Of a stretch of 64,000 nucleotides of DNA, positions 10,176 through 21,553 are shown piece by piece (the first letter of the stretch is position 1; every line of letters begins with the position of its first letter). The notes beneath the pieces were generated by a model. That model saw only the letters and a program-made list of their open reading frames with translations, was not told the origin of the DNA and did no database searches. Where the stretch lies: NCBI GenBank assembly GCA_000467715.1, contig AJFK01000219.1:1-64000 (forward strand). Reading direction: 5' to 3'. Both the position numbers and the translations under genes were made by a program. Origin of the DNA: Hysterium pulicare CBS 123377 (lineage: Eukaryota; Ascomycota; Dothideomycetes; Hysteriales; Hysteriaceae).

Positions 10176-13057
10176 TCAAGTATCCCACCAATGCTCCTTC
10201 TTGATTTGCCCACCTTGACTCTCCTCCGCGCTTCGATCCGTACTCCTGGCCGCTTTATGATAGTCCCACCGTTTCCTCTGTTCCCAAAACCACCATCTGC
10301 CCAGCTTCTCGGCTTGCGCTACCCACGCAGCCGCCTCCTCGCCTGCCTCCTTCCGCACCTTCTGCACAGTTTTCTCCATCGTCCATTCCGTTATCGGGTG
10401 CTGTTCCGCTGGATCAGTACTGATGTCGGTGAATTTGAATTGCGTCGACGAGCACAGCGGGAGGAGTAGCCTATACGAGGTCGCAGCTGAGCTAATCACC
10501 ATCATTGAGCCGCCGGGATTGATAAGACCGAAGTACCAGAGTTGCCGGCCACCGTCTTTTGAAGGGATAAATTCTCGGATCAAGGACTGGCCTTGGTAGC
10601 GGTGTATTAGATGCTGAGCCGTCTCTGTGTTGCGAGGGTTTAGGGAGCGGGTTTGGATGAGTAGGTCGAGGATTGTCGGGATGATGGACAAAGATGTCGT
10701 CTTGGCTTTGAGCTGAATGCGCGGCAGTTGAGGATGCAGGAAGAGCAGTGGTACGCGAAAGTTGCTAATGTGGCTGTTTTGGTAGGTCTGGGAACTGCCG
10801 TCAATACTATCAAACGCCATGCCGCTGTTGAGAGTTAGTTGTGCACGGGAAATGGGAAGGGGGGACATTACTGGTCACCCACGACGACGACGAGAGTTTT
10901 ATCGATGACGTCGACTTGTTCTAGAAGGTTGAAGACTGTTCCGATCCACTCATCTTGGTACTTTATGGTATTGAGATAGCTATTGAAAGGGTCCTCCGAC
11001 CTCCATCTTGGTTGTGCAAAATAATCCTTATGTTCCTTCCAGCTCTCTGGGGTGTTGAACGGATGATGCGTTGTACTCGTCACGTGAGAGAGGAAAAGCC
11101 TTCGGTTGTCTCGCTCAGCTTCTGTGAATAGGTCTCGAAGGTAGGGCAGGGTTTCGGTTTCCGGAAAGCCAAAGTAGTTACACTCGGGCTCCTTCGGAGG
11201 AAAGTATTTAGAAGACGGATCAAGGATAGTCTCTTTCGTGACCACCTTTCGAAAACCCATGTGATTATCGAGAACATCTTGGGAATCGAAATGATCTGTG
11301 ATTGACTGCACAAGGACAGATTCCCAAGGTGATGAAAGGAAGTCCGACTCGCTCTGAGCTTGCGCTCTGCGAGCACCTGCTAGTGATGAATCCCCCTGCT
11401 CCTCGTGGAACTTGGACAGAATATGAGGAATGCATGGCTGATATATCTGGCCCTTGACCTCTTCGGTGAAGTCTGCGGGAAGAGGTTCGACCCCGCAATG
11501 ACTTCCAAGCAAGCTCTTAAACGTGTAATCACTCCCGGTCTGGGCGTCCTGTACGTTTATTCCGCCGAAAGAGCTGTTGAACCGAGCTGACCAGTGGAAG
11601 TGAGAAGAATTATTGGGGAACTCTTCGGAAGGCAGGATAAATCCATCCGACTCCCCGGTTAAGATCTTCGAAACTGAGGTCAAGCGGCTCAACTTATCAT
11701 TCAAGTCGTGTGTCTCGTCGACGCTTTCGTATGATGCAAGTATCTTCTCATATGCAAGGCTCTCTTTTTTAAAAGGAAAAACATCTTTGCGGGTGCTTTC
11801 TAGCGTGAGTATGACAACATGCTTGATAGGCACGTGAGTGTTAGCGAGGGCATTCTGAAAGGGCTCTAGAATAGCGCTATCTAGGTTGGTGATCTTCAGA
11901 GGGTCACAGATTGGATCGTAGAGTGGGTAGCTGTCGTTGCTGTCGTGGCGCGTCTCAATTTGCGGATGATGAAGACGGTGGTGACGGTGGTGTCCCTGTC
12001 TTCTTGCGCGACATTCTTCTGACTGAGGCATCCACCCACGCGAGGGCCCTTGCGCATGTTCCCATGTTGCATTGGAGAATATATCGTCAAAAGGAAAGTC
12101 TACACGCCCGTGAGGACGAGGAAGGCAAAATTCGGCATTACTGGGGCTGAAGAGGAGAGACTCAAGCATGACAAATGGAAGCGATCCAGACATGTGAGCA
12201 TACGGTGGAGTGGTCGGTCGTACAACCTGCAGTATCCCGCAAGTGACAATTGCCGTGAATACCGCTACCACTATTGCAAGGGATTTTCGCATAGAGGGAG
12301 CCGGAGTCTTTTCCGAGAAGTCTCTGACCTCATGATTAGGTACTTTCTACGAGAGCAAAGCAGGGACGTTGAGTACTTACTCTAGAAGACTCTGTTCTGA
12401 CTCAGAGTCTGGAACGGTAACATATGTCTTGTTCCTGCTGCTCATTACATTGAGGAGTTCCTTGAAGGCTGAGAGAATGGTATCAAGTAATGTTTCGATG
12501 TTGTCGTAAAGGAAAGGCGTAGCTAGCCACGAGGCTCCATACAACAATACGAAAGTGATGGCGAAGGTGGGAAGGCCTGATAGCAGCAGGTGAATTCCGG
12601 CAGGATCTGTCGCAAGGCTGGCACCGGCTGTCCATTGGATCTCTCCGCCGGTCTCAAAGTAAAATGAAACCTGGCACGTCGATGCTATGGCCGTGGTATA
12701 CCTAATCGACGTCAGTCCACGGGTAGATGAGGTAATGCAGGAGAGGGGCTATCACGTGAAAAGCGCTGCCAGCAGCCTGGTCGGTGCACAAACGCCAAGT
12801 TTGTCATCTCGGAAGAGAAGAAGTTTGCTGGAGAGAATTAAGACGGCATCAGGCAGAAGAAAGGTTGGCAGATAGAGAAGAGATAGAACGATGGGCAGAG
12901 AGGCCCGGTGGGTGTAGAGATGTAGGAGCTTGGCAGAAAAGGAAGAAATGATGAGAAGGGAGAATTGAAATTTGAGCTTCAGCAAAAGTGAAGGCAGAGC
13001 GAACACAATAGAGTGCGCTTTGGTAGAGAACGACGAAAGGAAATGCAAAAGCTCCAT
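10176..13057 (-). CDS. membrane-anchored sulfatase-fold protein with LtaS-like layout
   Basis: Four exons (12756-13057, 12381-12701, 10872-12323, 10176-10824) total 2724 bases and give 907 residues. The first 250 residues hold about five hydrophobic helices (exon 1, exon 2, then MRKSLAIVVAVFTAIVTCGI). A sulfatase/alkaline-phosphatase-fold domain follows with three recognisable metal or nucleophile blocks: VVILTLESTRKDVF, LSHVTSTTHHPF, and VVVVGDHGMAFDS. The last is rebuilt by splicing at CA|C, which restores the metal-binding histidine. Five N-terminal helices before an outer sulfatase domain is the layout of bacterial lipoteichoic acid synthase; fungal relatives are annotated only as 'sulfatase domain proteins'. 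The substrate is unknown, perhaps a phosphoglycerol, phosphoethanolamine or sulfate ester on the cell surface. ATG 13057 is preferred because a TATATA (13114-13119) precedes it and would overlap the next upstream ATG at 13123. Confidence 0.85.
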
Positions 13058-14998
13058 TTGGAAAGTAGGCACGCGCGAAAGGTTGGAAAGACACTTGGCA
13101 CGAGGAGAAGAGGTATATAGCACCCCTTAACCCACTCTCGAGTCTCACCGTGCCACCCTCCGAATGTCGCTCAGTCTCACACTCTGGACTGCGCCTTGCG
13201 AGTACGAGGTGGTAAAAGCGGCGCAACAATAATAATGCTCAGCTCTAGGCGTGGCCAATACTGCGGAAGCGCTAGGCTAAGCGATTGGGAGTGAGCGTGC
13301 AAGACAACTCAATTTAACCCGCTAGCCATCGGAATGTAAGCAGAATTCGATTCACTCTAGAGTCCAATTGGCTCGCTTGGCATAGCGTGCTTTATCGGCC
13401 CCTGAGAAGAAGGGGTGGAAGGGGTAGAAGCCTTTTTAGAAAAGCTTGGAAAAGCTTGGAAAAGCTTGGCTCGAAGAGTCAGGTGGCTGGCTGTGCGTCC
13501 TTCGTATAATACCTCATAAGTCGCTCCACCTCGCTCAGCCCTCAGGCGAGCCCGAGCTGAGCACAGCCGTGGTACTGTAGGACAACATGATTTGAACCGA
13601 GTCGGCCCGGTCAGCTTTTGAGACACTTCTGCGTTCCAAATCCTTCGGCCAATCCTTCCGGCCAACAGATTGAGAACGCGGACCACGCCAAAACAGGGGA
13701 TTGCACAAGGCTGACACTGGAGCACGAGGGCTGAGGGATAGTGACCCTTTGGCCAAGTGGCATCTCTACCTTCACATCACAATGCTACAGTGAGAGCACC
13801 ATTGTCTACCTAATTTACTTTTCATTGGCGGCACCAGGATCCTTATTGTTTTGCTTTCAGCCGCAACTCGCTTATGTGAAAGGTTTTTACTAGGACCCCA
13901 AGGGGTATGTGAGCACATGCCAATTCGCACGCCATCGCCCTCCTCATTTCCGCAAACCCGGGGCATCCACTCCACTAAGCCCGAAGTGGGCCCCATCACG
14001 ACAAATATTGCCATCGTTCAATAACCACATCCATCCGCCATATCCCTTTGCACGTTACGATTCTTCAGGTCGCATCCACCGTTGAACTGCTCTCTCTATT
14101 GTTGCCAATAATTATAGAGTATCCTATTAATCATCGGAGATTAGAACCCAGAGAAGCACTGAAGGTATTGTTGTCGAATGTTTTGTATGAAAACTCACGA
14201 GCTGTACTGAGGTTACTTGCAGCGAATCCGTCGTCGAAATGAAATAGGTCAGGATAAAAGCGATAGTGATGATTGAAGGTAGGGCTCCAAAAGGAAAGTG
14301 GGAGAATTAGAGAGCCATCTTGTTATTACCACCAGCCTCGACTTGGCCTTCAACCATACGGAATGTATTAGAAGGTCATTGCACAATATGAACCGGTTAC
14401 TCTCTTAAACTTCAGCATTACGATAGCGCCTCAGCACTTCAAATCCTCTCCCCAAATCCAGATATTCGGTAGACTCTATGGTTCGTACAACCAGACCAGC
14501 GTATTTGGCAGGAGAACGTGCTCCATTTGACGATTCTGATTTCGTGGTCAATAACAGGTATTGAAAAGGAAGGAACGCAATGACATAACGCTTCTTCACA
14601 ATCCTCCTCGCTACCTTGATCGCTTTGCCATGTCCATACCCGAGTTTCACCGACCAGTCTTCTTAAGCTTTATCATTACCAGGGATCGTAAAATAAACAG
14701 GAGCACAACCAATAAATCCGACATCATCAAGTATTATCTATCTGAAGAAAAGAAAATGTTTCATGGTGAGCGGCATATGTTTTCAATCATTACATGACAT
14801 CACGGGCGCCGAACAAGAATCATCTACTACGCAACAGCTGTGCTGTAATTCGATCGTTTTACTTCTCCCGACTGTTGAAGCTCAACACACGGACGATTTA
14901 TTGCAGAAAAACACAGCTGTTCATTCTTGCATCTCACTTCAGTCTGCCGAGTCGGAGCACCTTATCTTATATTTGCACCATCGACTGCTAAGCCCCTC
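13058..14998. other. long gene-poor stretch
   Basis: A TATATA sequence at 13114-13119 (read on the minus strand) lies about 57 bases before the sulfatase ATG. A 10-base tandem repeat lies at 13439-13470. The remaining short frames on both strands show no family signal, and I see no gene here. Confidence 0.5.
13439..13470. repeat. 10-base tandem repeat, three copies
   Basis: AAAAGCTTGG is repeated three times head to tail. It is a simple local duplication with no known role. Confidence 0.8.
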
Positions 14999-16315
14999 AT
15001 GCTTAGTTTTGACGACTTCTATGGACATGTCTTCTTCGGGTCCATGTTTTTCTTCATTGGCATCCCTATGATTGCTATCACCAAAGGCATCAAAATGACG
15101 AAAAATTGGTCACATCGTTGTCAAGAGTACAGAGATGACTGGAAGCGTGGTCAGGCTTGGAGAAGGGCTAAAAGGGAGCGCAAGGCCAGCGAGAAGGCAA
15201 CATCCACTACGAGCACGCACCAAAGCCATCAATCCCACTCATGAGGGTACCCTCACATTATCACTAGGTCCGGGATGCGCGACATCCTCTGAGTGTGTCG
15301 TCCAGGCAAACGAGAATCTGCATCCGGGCCCTCGACAGCCTACTTCCCCGCTTGTGGAGCTACCAACGGAAATTCGTCTTCGTATACTGGGCTTGGTTCT
15401 CGGCGGACATGAAATAGCTGTATTGCGTGACAACGGTCGTCTTGCGCACGTTCCCCTTGATGACACGAGTTCAGCGGAACCTGGACGTACATAGCAGTCA
15501 TGCCCTCTGGAGTTAAGTTCGCGAGGATAGATCACACTGATATACCAAGATATGACCTTCCACCCGCTCCGCCCTTCTTTCAAAAAACAGGGCTGTCTGC
15601 CATGTTAAATGCCTGTCGTTTATTGTGAGGATTACTGTGACCCTACTTACGTGTCTGCATCATTAACCCAGGTGATAGGTACTCGGAAGGAATAGATCTT
15701 TTGTACTCCAAGAACAATTGCGTATTCATACAGAACATTGCTTTCGATGACTTCTACCAAACCACTTTACGGTATCGATTCTCAGCCATCCGGTCTATTC
15801 ATTTACATTGGCAATTTCGTGAAGCACCGGAGCTACAGCTTCGCGGTCGGCTTGGAGACCCTCCATAGGACCTTGGCAGCCACGGTTCGTTTGAGAAGAT
15901 TATCCCGATGTTGCAAGAAATGCCGCGTCTCGATGTCCTGTCATTCTTCATTCAAGATCCCTTGATGCAACCCAGCTCTTATGCCAACATCTTACAAACA
16001 ATCAAAGCAACACAAATCGGACTGGGGCTTCCACATCCTGGATTCTTTGTAGTGCGGATACCATGACCGCTCTTTACGAATAACAATCAAAAGGAAACGA
16101 TTGATAAATTAATGAGGAACGAAGAAATCACCTATCAGATAGCCAGGCCAGAACCTATCAAGCTGGAGGGATATGATGAGTGTATAAAGATGCCTGACTT
16201 GGACACCGGCCCTGACCTTGGATGGCGACAAGGCGCCATATTCCTGCCAGCCCTGGATGGAACGAACGAGGTGAAATCCAAGACCTACGCCGTCTACACA
16301 CCTCTTCCCAAATGA
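14999..16315 (+). pseudogene. DUF7730/F-box-like protein gene, decayed
   Basis: The N-terminal piece (14999-15244) has one hydrophobic helix then a basic, Lys/Arg-rich stretch, a layout I associate with DUF7730 proteins. The domain starts at about 15345 with LVELPTEIRLRILGLVLGG. It shifts frame near 15490 and runs through LNACRLLYSEGIDLLYSKN, which spans a normal 54-base intron (15625-15678). It then reads FSAIRSIHLHWQFR, a TAG at 15866-15868, EMPRLDVLSFFIQDP, a TGA at 16064-16066, and a C-terminus ending at 16315. Both stops stand where family members usually carry tryptophan, so each fits one G-to-A change from TGG. Two frameshifts (about 15240 and 15490) are also needed. The small 81-residue frame 14999-15244 could still be translated alone. 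Function of the family is unknown. Confidence 0.7.
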
Positions 16316-16651
16316 TTCTTTGAAAAATACTCGGAATTTACAAATTGGGACTTCATATGTTCTACAAATTCGTCCATTCTCATTCTTAAATCACAGATTG
16401 TTATCGCGAAGGATAGACCTTAATCAGTAGGAAAAACTTGGTGCCTGCTTTTGATCTAAAGAATCCATGCCTAAATGCTGAAGTGCATTCGATGATATGC
16501 AATTGTGAGTAATGATAGAGATCATCTTATTGAATATTCCCAGTTGCTTCCATGGTTTCGATTCATTTGAACCAATCTGCCTTTCTTTGATTAGAATACT
16601 CCTTAATCGTCCGGCTTTCCTTACATCATGGTCTACCTCGTGAGGCTGTTA
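16316..16651. other. convergent spacer
   Basis: AT-rich spacer between the decayed DUF7730 gene and the 3' end of the secreted-protein gene. Nothing recognisable was seen. Confidence 0.5.
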
Positions 16652-17125
16652 TCACGCAACAACGTCGGTGGCAGCCACAGCGCCAGAACCATTGCAGGAA
16701 AAACCAGCACCTAGGCCGCAATGGAGAGCCAGAGTGCCATTCCCAGTGATGGTTTCTTGGACGCCATTGACGGTAACGGTCTGAGTCATGGTAATGGCTG
16801 GATTCCTGATAAGCAATCACTATCGTTGGATGAGACAATTCGCATACTCACGTTGGCTAGTTGATCCTGAATTCTCGGTCCCCAAAGTATACGAGAAAGT
16901 TGAGTCGGAACAGGTGGATGTTTCCTGGGGATGGTTCTGCGGCACGAAGGACCAATGGCAAGTGACAGGGGTTGTTTGACCCGAGTATAGCACTGTGAGG
17001 TCTCGTGTCATGACTCCTACGGATGGAACTGATTCTGTTGTATATGACTGTATCGTCCATGTGCCTAAGTCGGCGGCGGAAACAGCGGCGGTGAAAGCTG
17101 CGGTGGAAACAACGGAGAGACGCAT
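16652..17125 (-). CDS. small secreted cysteine-containing protein
   Basis: Two exons (16852-17125, 16652-16797) total 420 bases and give 139 residues. The first 18 residues (MRLSVVSTAAFTAAVSAA) form a clear signal peptide. The mature part of about 120 residues is Ser/Thr-rich and has four cysteines, in TCHW, STCSD, LHCGL and FSCNG contexts, enough for two disulfides. A repeat-like strand pattern (TQTVTVNGVQETITGNGTLAL) precedes the last pair. The intron runs from GTGAGT to ATCCAG; the acceptor four bases after the first CAG-like site is off frame and was discarded. Size, secretion and cysteines fit a fungal effector or cell-surface protein, but no named family was recognised. Confidence 0.75.
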
Positions 17126-18187
17126 GATGATTGATTTGGGACCGGCCTTTAATGGAACAAATGCGATGATTTGAGTTTGAGTGAAGAACTGACTGTTTTG
17201 CGGATATTCAATGAGAATGCTGGCGGTAGATTATATAGTAAACTACTCGCCTTACCGTGACATCCAGGGGAGCACAGACCTGGCATGCGGTGAATATAGT
17301 TTGCTATTCTTGTGAGACCTTGGCGAAGTATTGGGAAATTATCCGAGTTCTCGTAACTGAAAATGAGGTTATCGCAACGCGGTTCTACACGTCCCCAGTT
17401 CTCGGCCCTCCATAGGATGAATGTTAGGCAGCCGAATTTTGTTGAAAGCCCCACGAAGCGGCCTTATTAATCTTAGAAATAGACATGTCCAAGTGAAGCA
17501 GGTAGCATGTATTCTAGCGGCTCGTAAAGAATGAAGTATTGGCCAGGGAATCGCTTATGCTGAAGGAAGAGGCTGTGCAAAAACTTCGCTTCGAACACGG
17601 GTCCGTAATTGCCTTGGCAGTTTGCTGACAATGACAGCATATCAAAGTCTATGATGATGGTTGCAAGCGTATATCGGGCGGATCAAACCTACGAGAAATG
17701 CGGTGAGGCTCTTTATGAAACGTAAGCATTTCATCAACTTTAAATTGACGATGAGGGCAATTTGTCAACCGGGCTAGAGAAGAATACCTTTGAAGATGGT
17801 GTAAAACACTATCTGCACATGTCGAGAATGAAGAGTGCGTATGCGGTTGTCCGAAAATGAAGGGTACTCTCGTGTTGGAGGCCGAAGACTGATCTCTGCC
17901 GTATAGATCGACACATACATACGATATATGAGAGGCCAACTCTATACGCTAAGGACGATTCCCTCTGAAAGTACGAGAACTTAGTGCACTTGGGCGAGGG
18001 CTCGGTAGTCGCTATGCTGATGCTAAACACTTACCGAATTCTATAATTTAGTAAGAGCTATCTATTGAAGGACAAAGGAAAGAACGGTCTAGTATCGGTC
18101 CCTCCTCCTGCGGATCATGGGTTGCTAGGTAAAACACAAGTGCCTCTAATGCGGATTCTATCTCTATAAGAAACCATCCTTACCCAT
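17126..18187. other. gene-poor intergenic stretch
   Basis: This lies between the start of the secreted-protein gene and the 3' end of the alpha-amylase gene. Only short frames without family signal were seen. Confidence 0.5.
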
Positions 18188-19859
18188 CTATACTAAATTG
18201 ATGTCAGTTGGGAAATTCACTGGAAATCTCTCACGGCCTTCCGCCCCCTCAGCTACAAAAACAGCAACACCGTTTTTCCGACATAGAAACGTGCCATAGC
18301 CATCCGGATCAATCGTGACTTTAAGTCCATCTTTCTTCAAGAGATCACTCCATACTTCACCCACGTGCCCCTCGCCGACATGCATTCTTAATTGTAGATG
18401 CTTTGAAGCCCACGTCTTGACTTGTTCCTGCCCTCTGCTGGAAAGCCTCTGCATCCAACTCGGTCGGCCAAACGATGGTTGTTCAGCAAGTATTGCTCGT
18501 ATGTCGGGAATCCAGGTCGCCACAATGGCCATCCCAGCTCCCTTATGATCAGTGCCGCCCTTTAGTCCTTTCCGGACCCAGCCGATGCAGGATTTACTTG
18601 CGAAATAATCTTCTTGATCTCCGTAGGCATACAGGTTTCGGGCTAGGATTAAGTCTGCAAGCTTTCCGCTGCATGTCGGAGGCGAAGCATGAGGCGGGGC
18701 GATCCCGAATAAATCGCCGTAGAAGACACAAGGGTAGCCTGACTGCCTCAAGAGAACCAACGCGTAGGCAATGGGGTAAAATGCTGGTGCGATAGGAGTG
18801 TCCATTACTTGGCCTGGTCTAGATTTGTAAGCTGGGGTAGCAAGTGGCTCTTCAATTACCAACTTACTGTGTATCGTGATTCATGACCAAAGTCACAGCG
18901 TTGTTCGGTCTGAGACTCACCAGTGTCCTATCGAAAATCATTCGAAGATCTGGTTTGCTCGACCAGGAAGTTCTAGCAAGGTTGTAAAGCAAAGGTGCAT
19001 CATAAAGATAGAGATCCGGAGGTGAGTCACGAAGCCACTTAAGCAGGATATCGACATCTCCACTCCAATATTCCCCCACGAAAAACAGCTTCCTCTCAAA
19101 CTGCCGCTGCACATGTTTCATCCATTTATTGGAAAACGCGTGCGAGAAGTGTTGAACCGCGTCGAGTCGAAACCCCGCAAGTCCCAGCTGCTCAGTAACC
19201 CAGACTCCCCAATTGTTGACATCATCGCGCAAATCCCTGTTCGTGTAGTCGAGATTGTTCATGAGCAGATAATCTCCATTACCATTCTCATTCGAAACGT
19301 CTTTCTGCCAATCCTTTCCATCTTGAACGATCTTGAAGATGCCGTTTCTCCGTGCTGCATCGTCCCAGTCTGTGGCATTGAACTGCGGCCAACCATATTT
19401 CATACGGCTGTACATGTCTCCTCTTCCAAAATATTCGAAGCGCAACCATGCTTCCGCAGAGTATGGCTTGGTCAAGCTCCTCAGCCTATTCTTCGGATCA
19501 ACTTCTACGACCGTGATTCGCTCTTTTCCATCGCCACCGCAGCGGTGATTGAGTACGGCATCAAAATAAAGATCGATGCCCAACTCCTTGGCTTTCTCCG
19601 CCAGTGCTACTAGATCTTCTTTGGATCCCCATTTCGTTGAACGAGAGCCTTTCTGATCGAACTCTCCTAGATCGTACAGGTCGTATATGTCGTAGCCATT
19701 GCCTGTAGGGTTACCTGCTTTGCAGGCAGGCGGGAGCCAAAGAGCGGTTATACCTATTGAATATAATCTGGGCAGAATGCGGAGAAGTCGTTGGTAGTGC
19801 TGCCGATTCCCGGGTAGATCCCATTCAAAGGTTTGGAAGATTGTTGGGTTGGAGTTCAT
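18188..19859 (-). CDS. GH13 alpha-amylase, intracellular (bacterial-like) type
   Basis: Two exons (18868-19859, 18188-18818) total 1623 bases and give 540 residues. The four GH13 blocks are present: DAVLNHR, GFRLDAVQH (nucleophile Asp), FFVGEYW (acid/base Glu) and VMNHDTQ (stabilising Asp). The last is split by the intron at CA|A. The protein opens with TIFQTFEWDLPG and has no signal peptide, unlike secreted fungal amylases, and resembles the bacterial-type cytosolic alpha-amylases. It should cleave alpha-1,4 links in glycogen, starch or malto-oligomers inside the cell; these enzymes have been linked to alpha-glucan wall synthesis in some fungi. An upstream in-frame ATG at 19952 would add 31 low-complexity residues. 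It is transcribed away from the bHLH gene at 20495, from which it is separated by about 0.6 kb. Confidence 0.92.
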
Positions 19860-20494
19860 GATCCGTTGCGGACTGTTACTCTGTGCCTTTGGGAGCAGCT
19901 GAGGGTGGGGTGTCAGCGAAGATGGCAGAACCCTCACCGCCCTTGAATTCACTAACAGTCAGCACACCAGTCCACATTGGGACAATTTACATTATTTGCG
20001 ACCCAAATCTATTCCGGATCCCAAACATGTAAGCAACCATCCATCTAAGGGACTGGTAGAAATTCGTTCAGTAGTGGCATCGCCAACGTATGATCTGTAC
20101 GAAGACTTCATGAGGAAGCCTCCTGAATCCGGTTCGGGCAGGGGACTCGATACGGTTCCAAGAAATAGCGTATTTTGAAAGTCTGGTGGACGCATGGCTG
20201 ATGGGAGGTTTTGCGGTCAGGCTTGGAGCTGTGCTGCACTATCATCAGTATCGAAGGCTTTGGCTGGATTCTCGGTGATGGTTAGGGGAAAACGAATCAG
20301 AGTGCGGATCGCTGATTCTGGTAGGTATTTTGTTTTGAACATCACGTGCGCGGCACAATCTCGGCAAAGCCGTAGCCCTTAGCACGACGCCGAGGCTGCT
20401 CGCCGCTCACCAAACCATAACCATCTTCATCCATCTCTTTGACCACCGCGTATTCGATCTACAGCCCCTCGGTGCTCGGGTACGCAAGGCTGTG
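19860..20494. other. divergent promoter region, amylase and bHLH gene
   Basis: The alpha-amylase (minus) and the bHLH gene (plus) start away from this 0.6 kb stretch, so it may control both. It contains a short upstream in-frame extension of the amylase to 19952. No well-defined site was recognised. Confidence 0.45.
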
Positions 20495-21519
20495 ATGAAC
20501 GAGAATACGATGAGCGAGAAGATGACGAAGAAGAAGCGTACTCGTGTGTGGACATCGGAGGATCGAGCTGCACATCGACTCTTCGAAAAGTCCCGCCGCG
20601 AAGCATTTAACGATGGCTTAATCGTGAGATTTTGCATTTCAATTGCTGTTTCGCTCTCATATCACTGTACTGACATTCATAGGATCTTGCGAGGCAAATA
20701 CCAGCTCTTGCCCGCACTCGACGACTCAACAAGCACATGATCGTGGATCATAGCATTGCTCGCCACAAGTTCCAGAGAACTATGTGTCTATCCGCTATCA
20801 AGGACCTGCGTACCCTCTTGGTTGAGCGAGATGAACTCCTTGCAGAAGTCAATCACTGGCGTTCAGCCGCGGGAATGGCATCCGCACAGCCTAGACCCTT
20901 CGGCCAAGGGTTGCGGGACCTATTGAGCGCCGAGAAGGAGACTTTTGGAACCTTCCCAAATGGGTTTGGGGACAATGGAACTGATGATGATTACGATCAA
21001 GACGCAACAGCCGACGATGCAGCAGACGACTATGCACCATTCGAGATTCCCAATAATGGGAATCTACATTCTCAAGCGCTAGAAATTCGGCCAATTCCGG
21101 GGTTGTCTGATCCCGAACTTGACGATGTTCTCGTTCATAGAACATGCGAACCGGACCCTCGAAACTCAACCGAGGCTGTACCCCGCCCTTATGATACGGA
21201 TCGGATTCTTGATATCGACAACATGCTAAATTACGACCCCTCGCTTGGCACTAACGATGCCCGCCTGCCGACTATATCCTCAGGCATAGCTGAACCGTCC
21301 GCCGAAAGCACGATTCTTCTAGAAAACGTTCTTGGTCTTGGATGGCAACCTGAAATTCCAACCAATTTTGAAATGGAAACTGGTAGCAGAGACTATTCTA
21401 CCGCAATTCATAATAGCTTGATCTATGAACCACACTCCTTCGATCCATTTATTACTTCGTACACAGACGACCACACTTATCAACTTTATTCACCCCAAAG
21501 GCCAGCCTTCCATCTATGA
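20495..21519 (+). CDS. bHLH transcription factor
   Basis: Two exons (20495-20623, 20683-21519) total 966 bases and give 321 residues. The basic region and helix one read HRLFEKSRREAFNDGLI, with the conserved His, Glu and paired Arg that contact the E-box. Helix two (LNKHMIVDHSIARHKF) follows after an intron that falls inside helix one (GTGAGA to CATAG). A leucine-rich helix, LRTLLVERDELLAEVNHW, continues as a likely dimer zipper. The remaining 200 residues are acidic and disordered and could activate transcription. The gene lies between an amylase and a transaldolase and ends 34 bases before the transaldolase stop. A role in controlling the neighbouring sugar genes is inference. The DNA-binding residues look intact. 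Confidence 0.87.
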
Positions 21520-21553
21520 CGAACCATACTTCGACTATCGGTCTGTCTCACCT

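Noticed and set aside
15487-15494. Tiny intron to explain the frame change in the DUF7730 gene
   Set aside because: It would be eight bases long, too short to be spliced.
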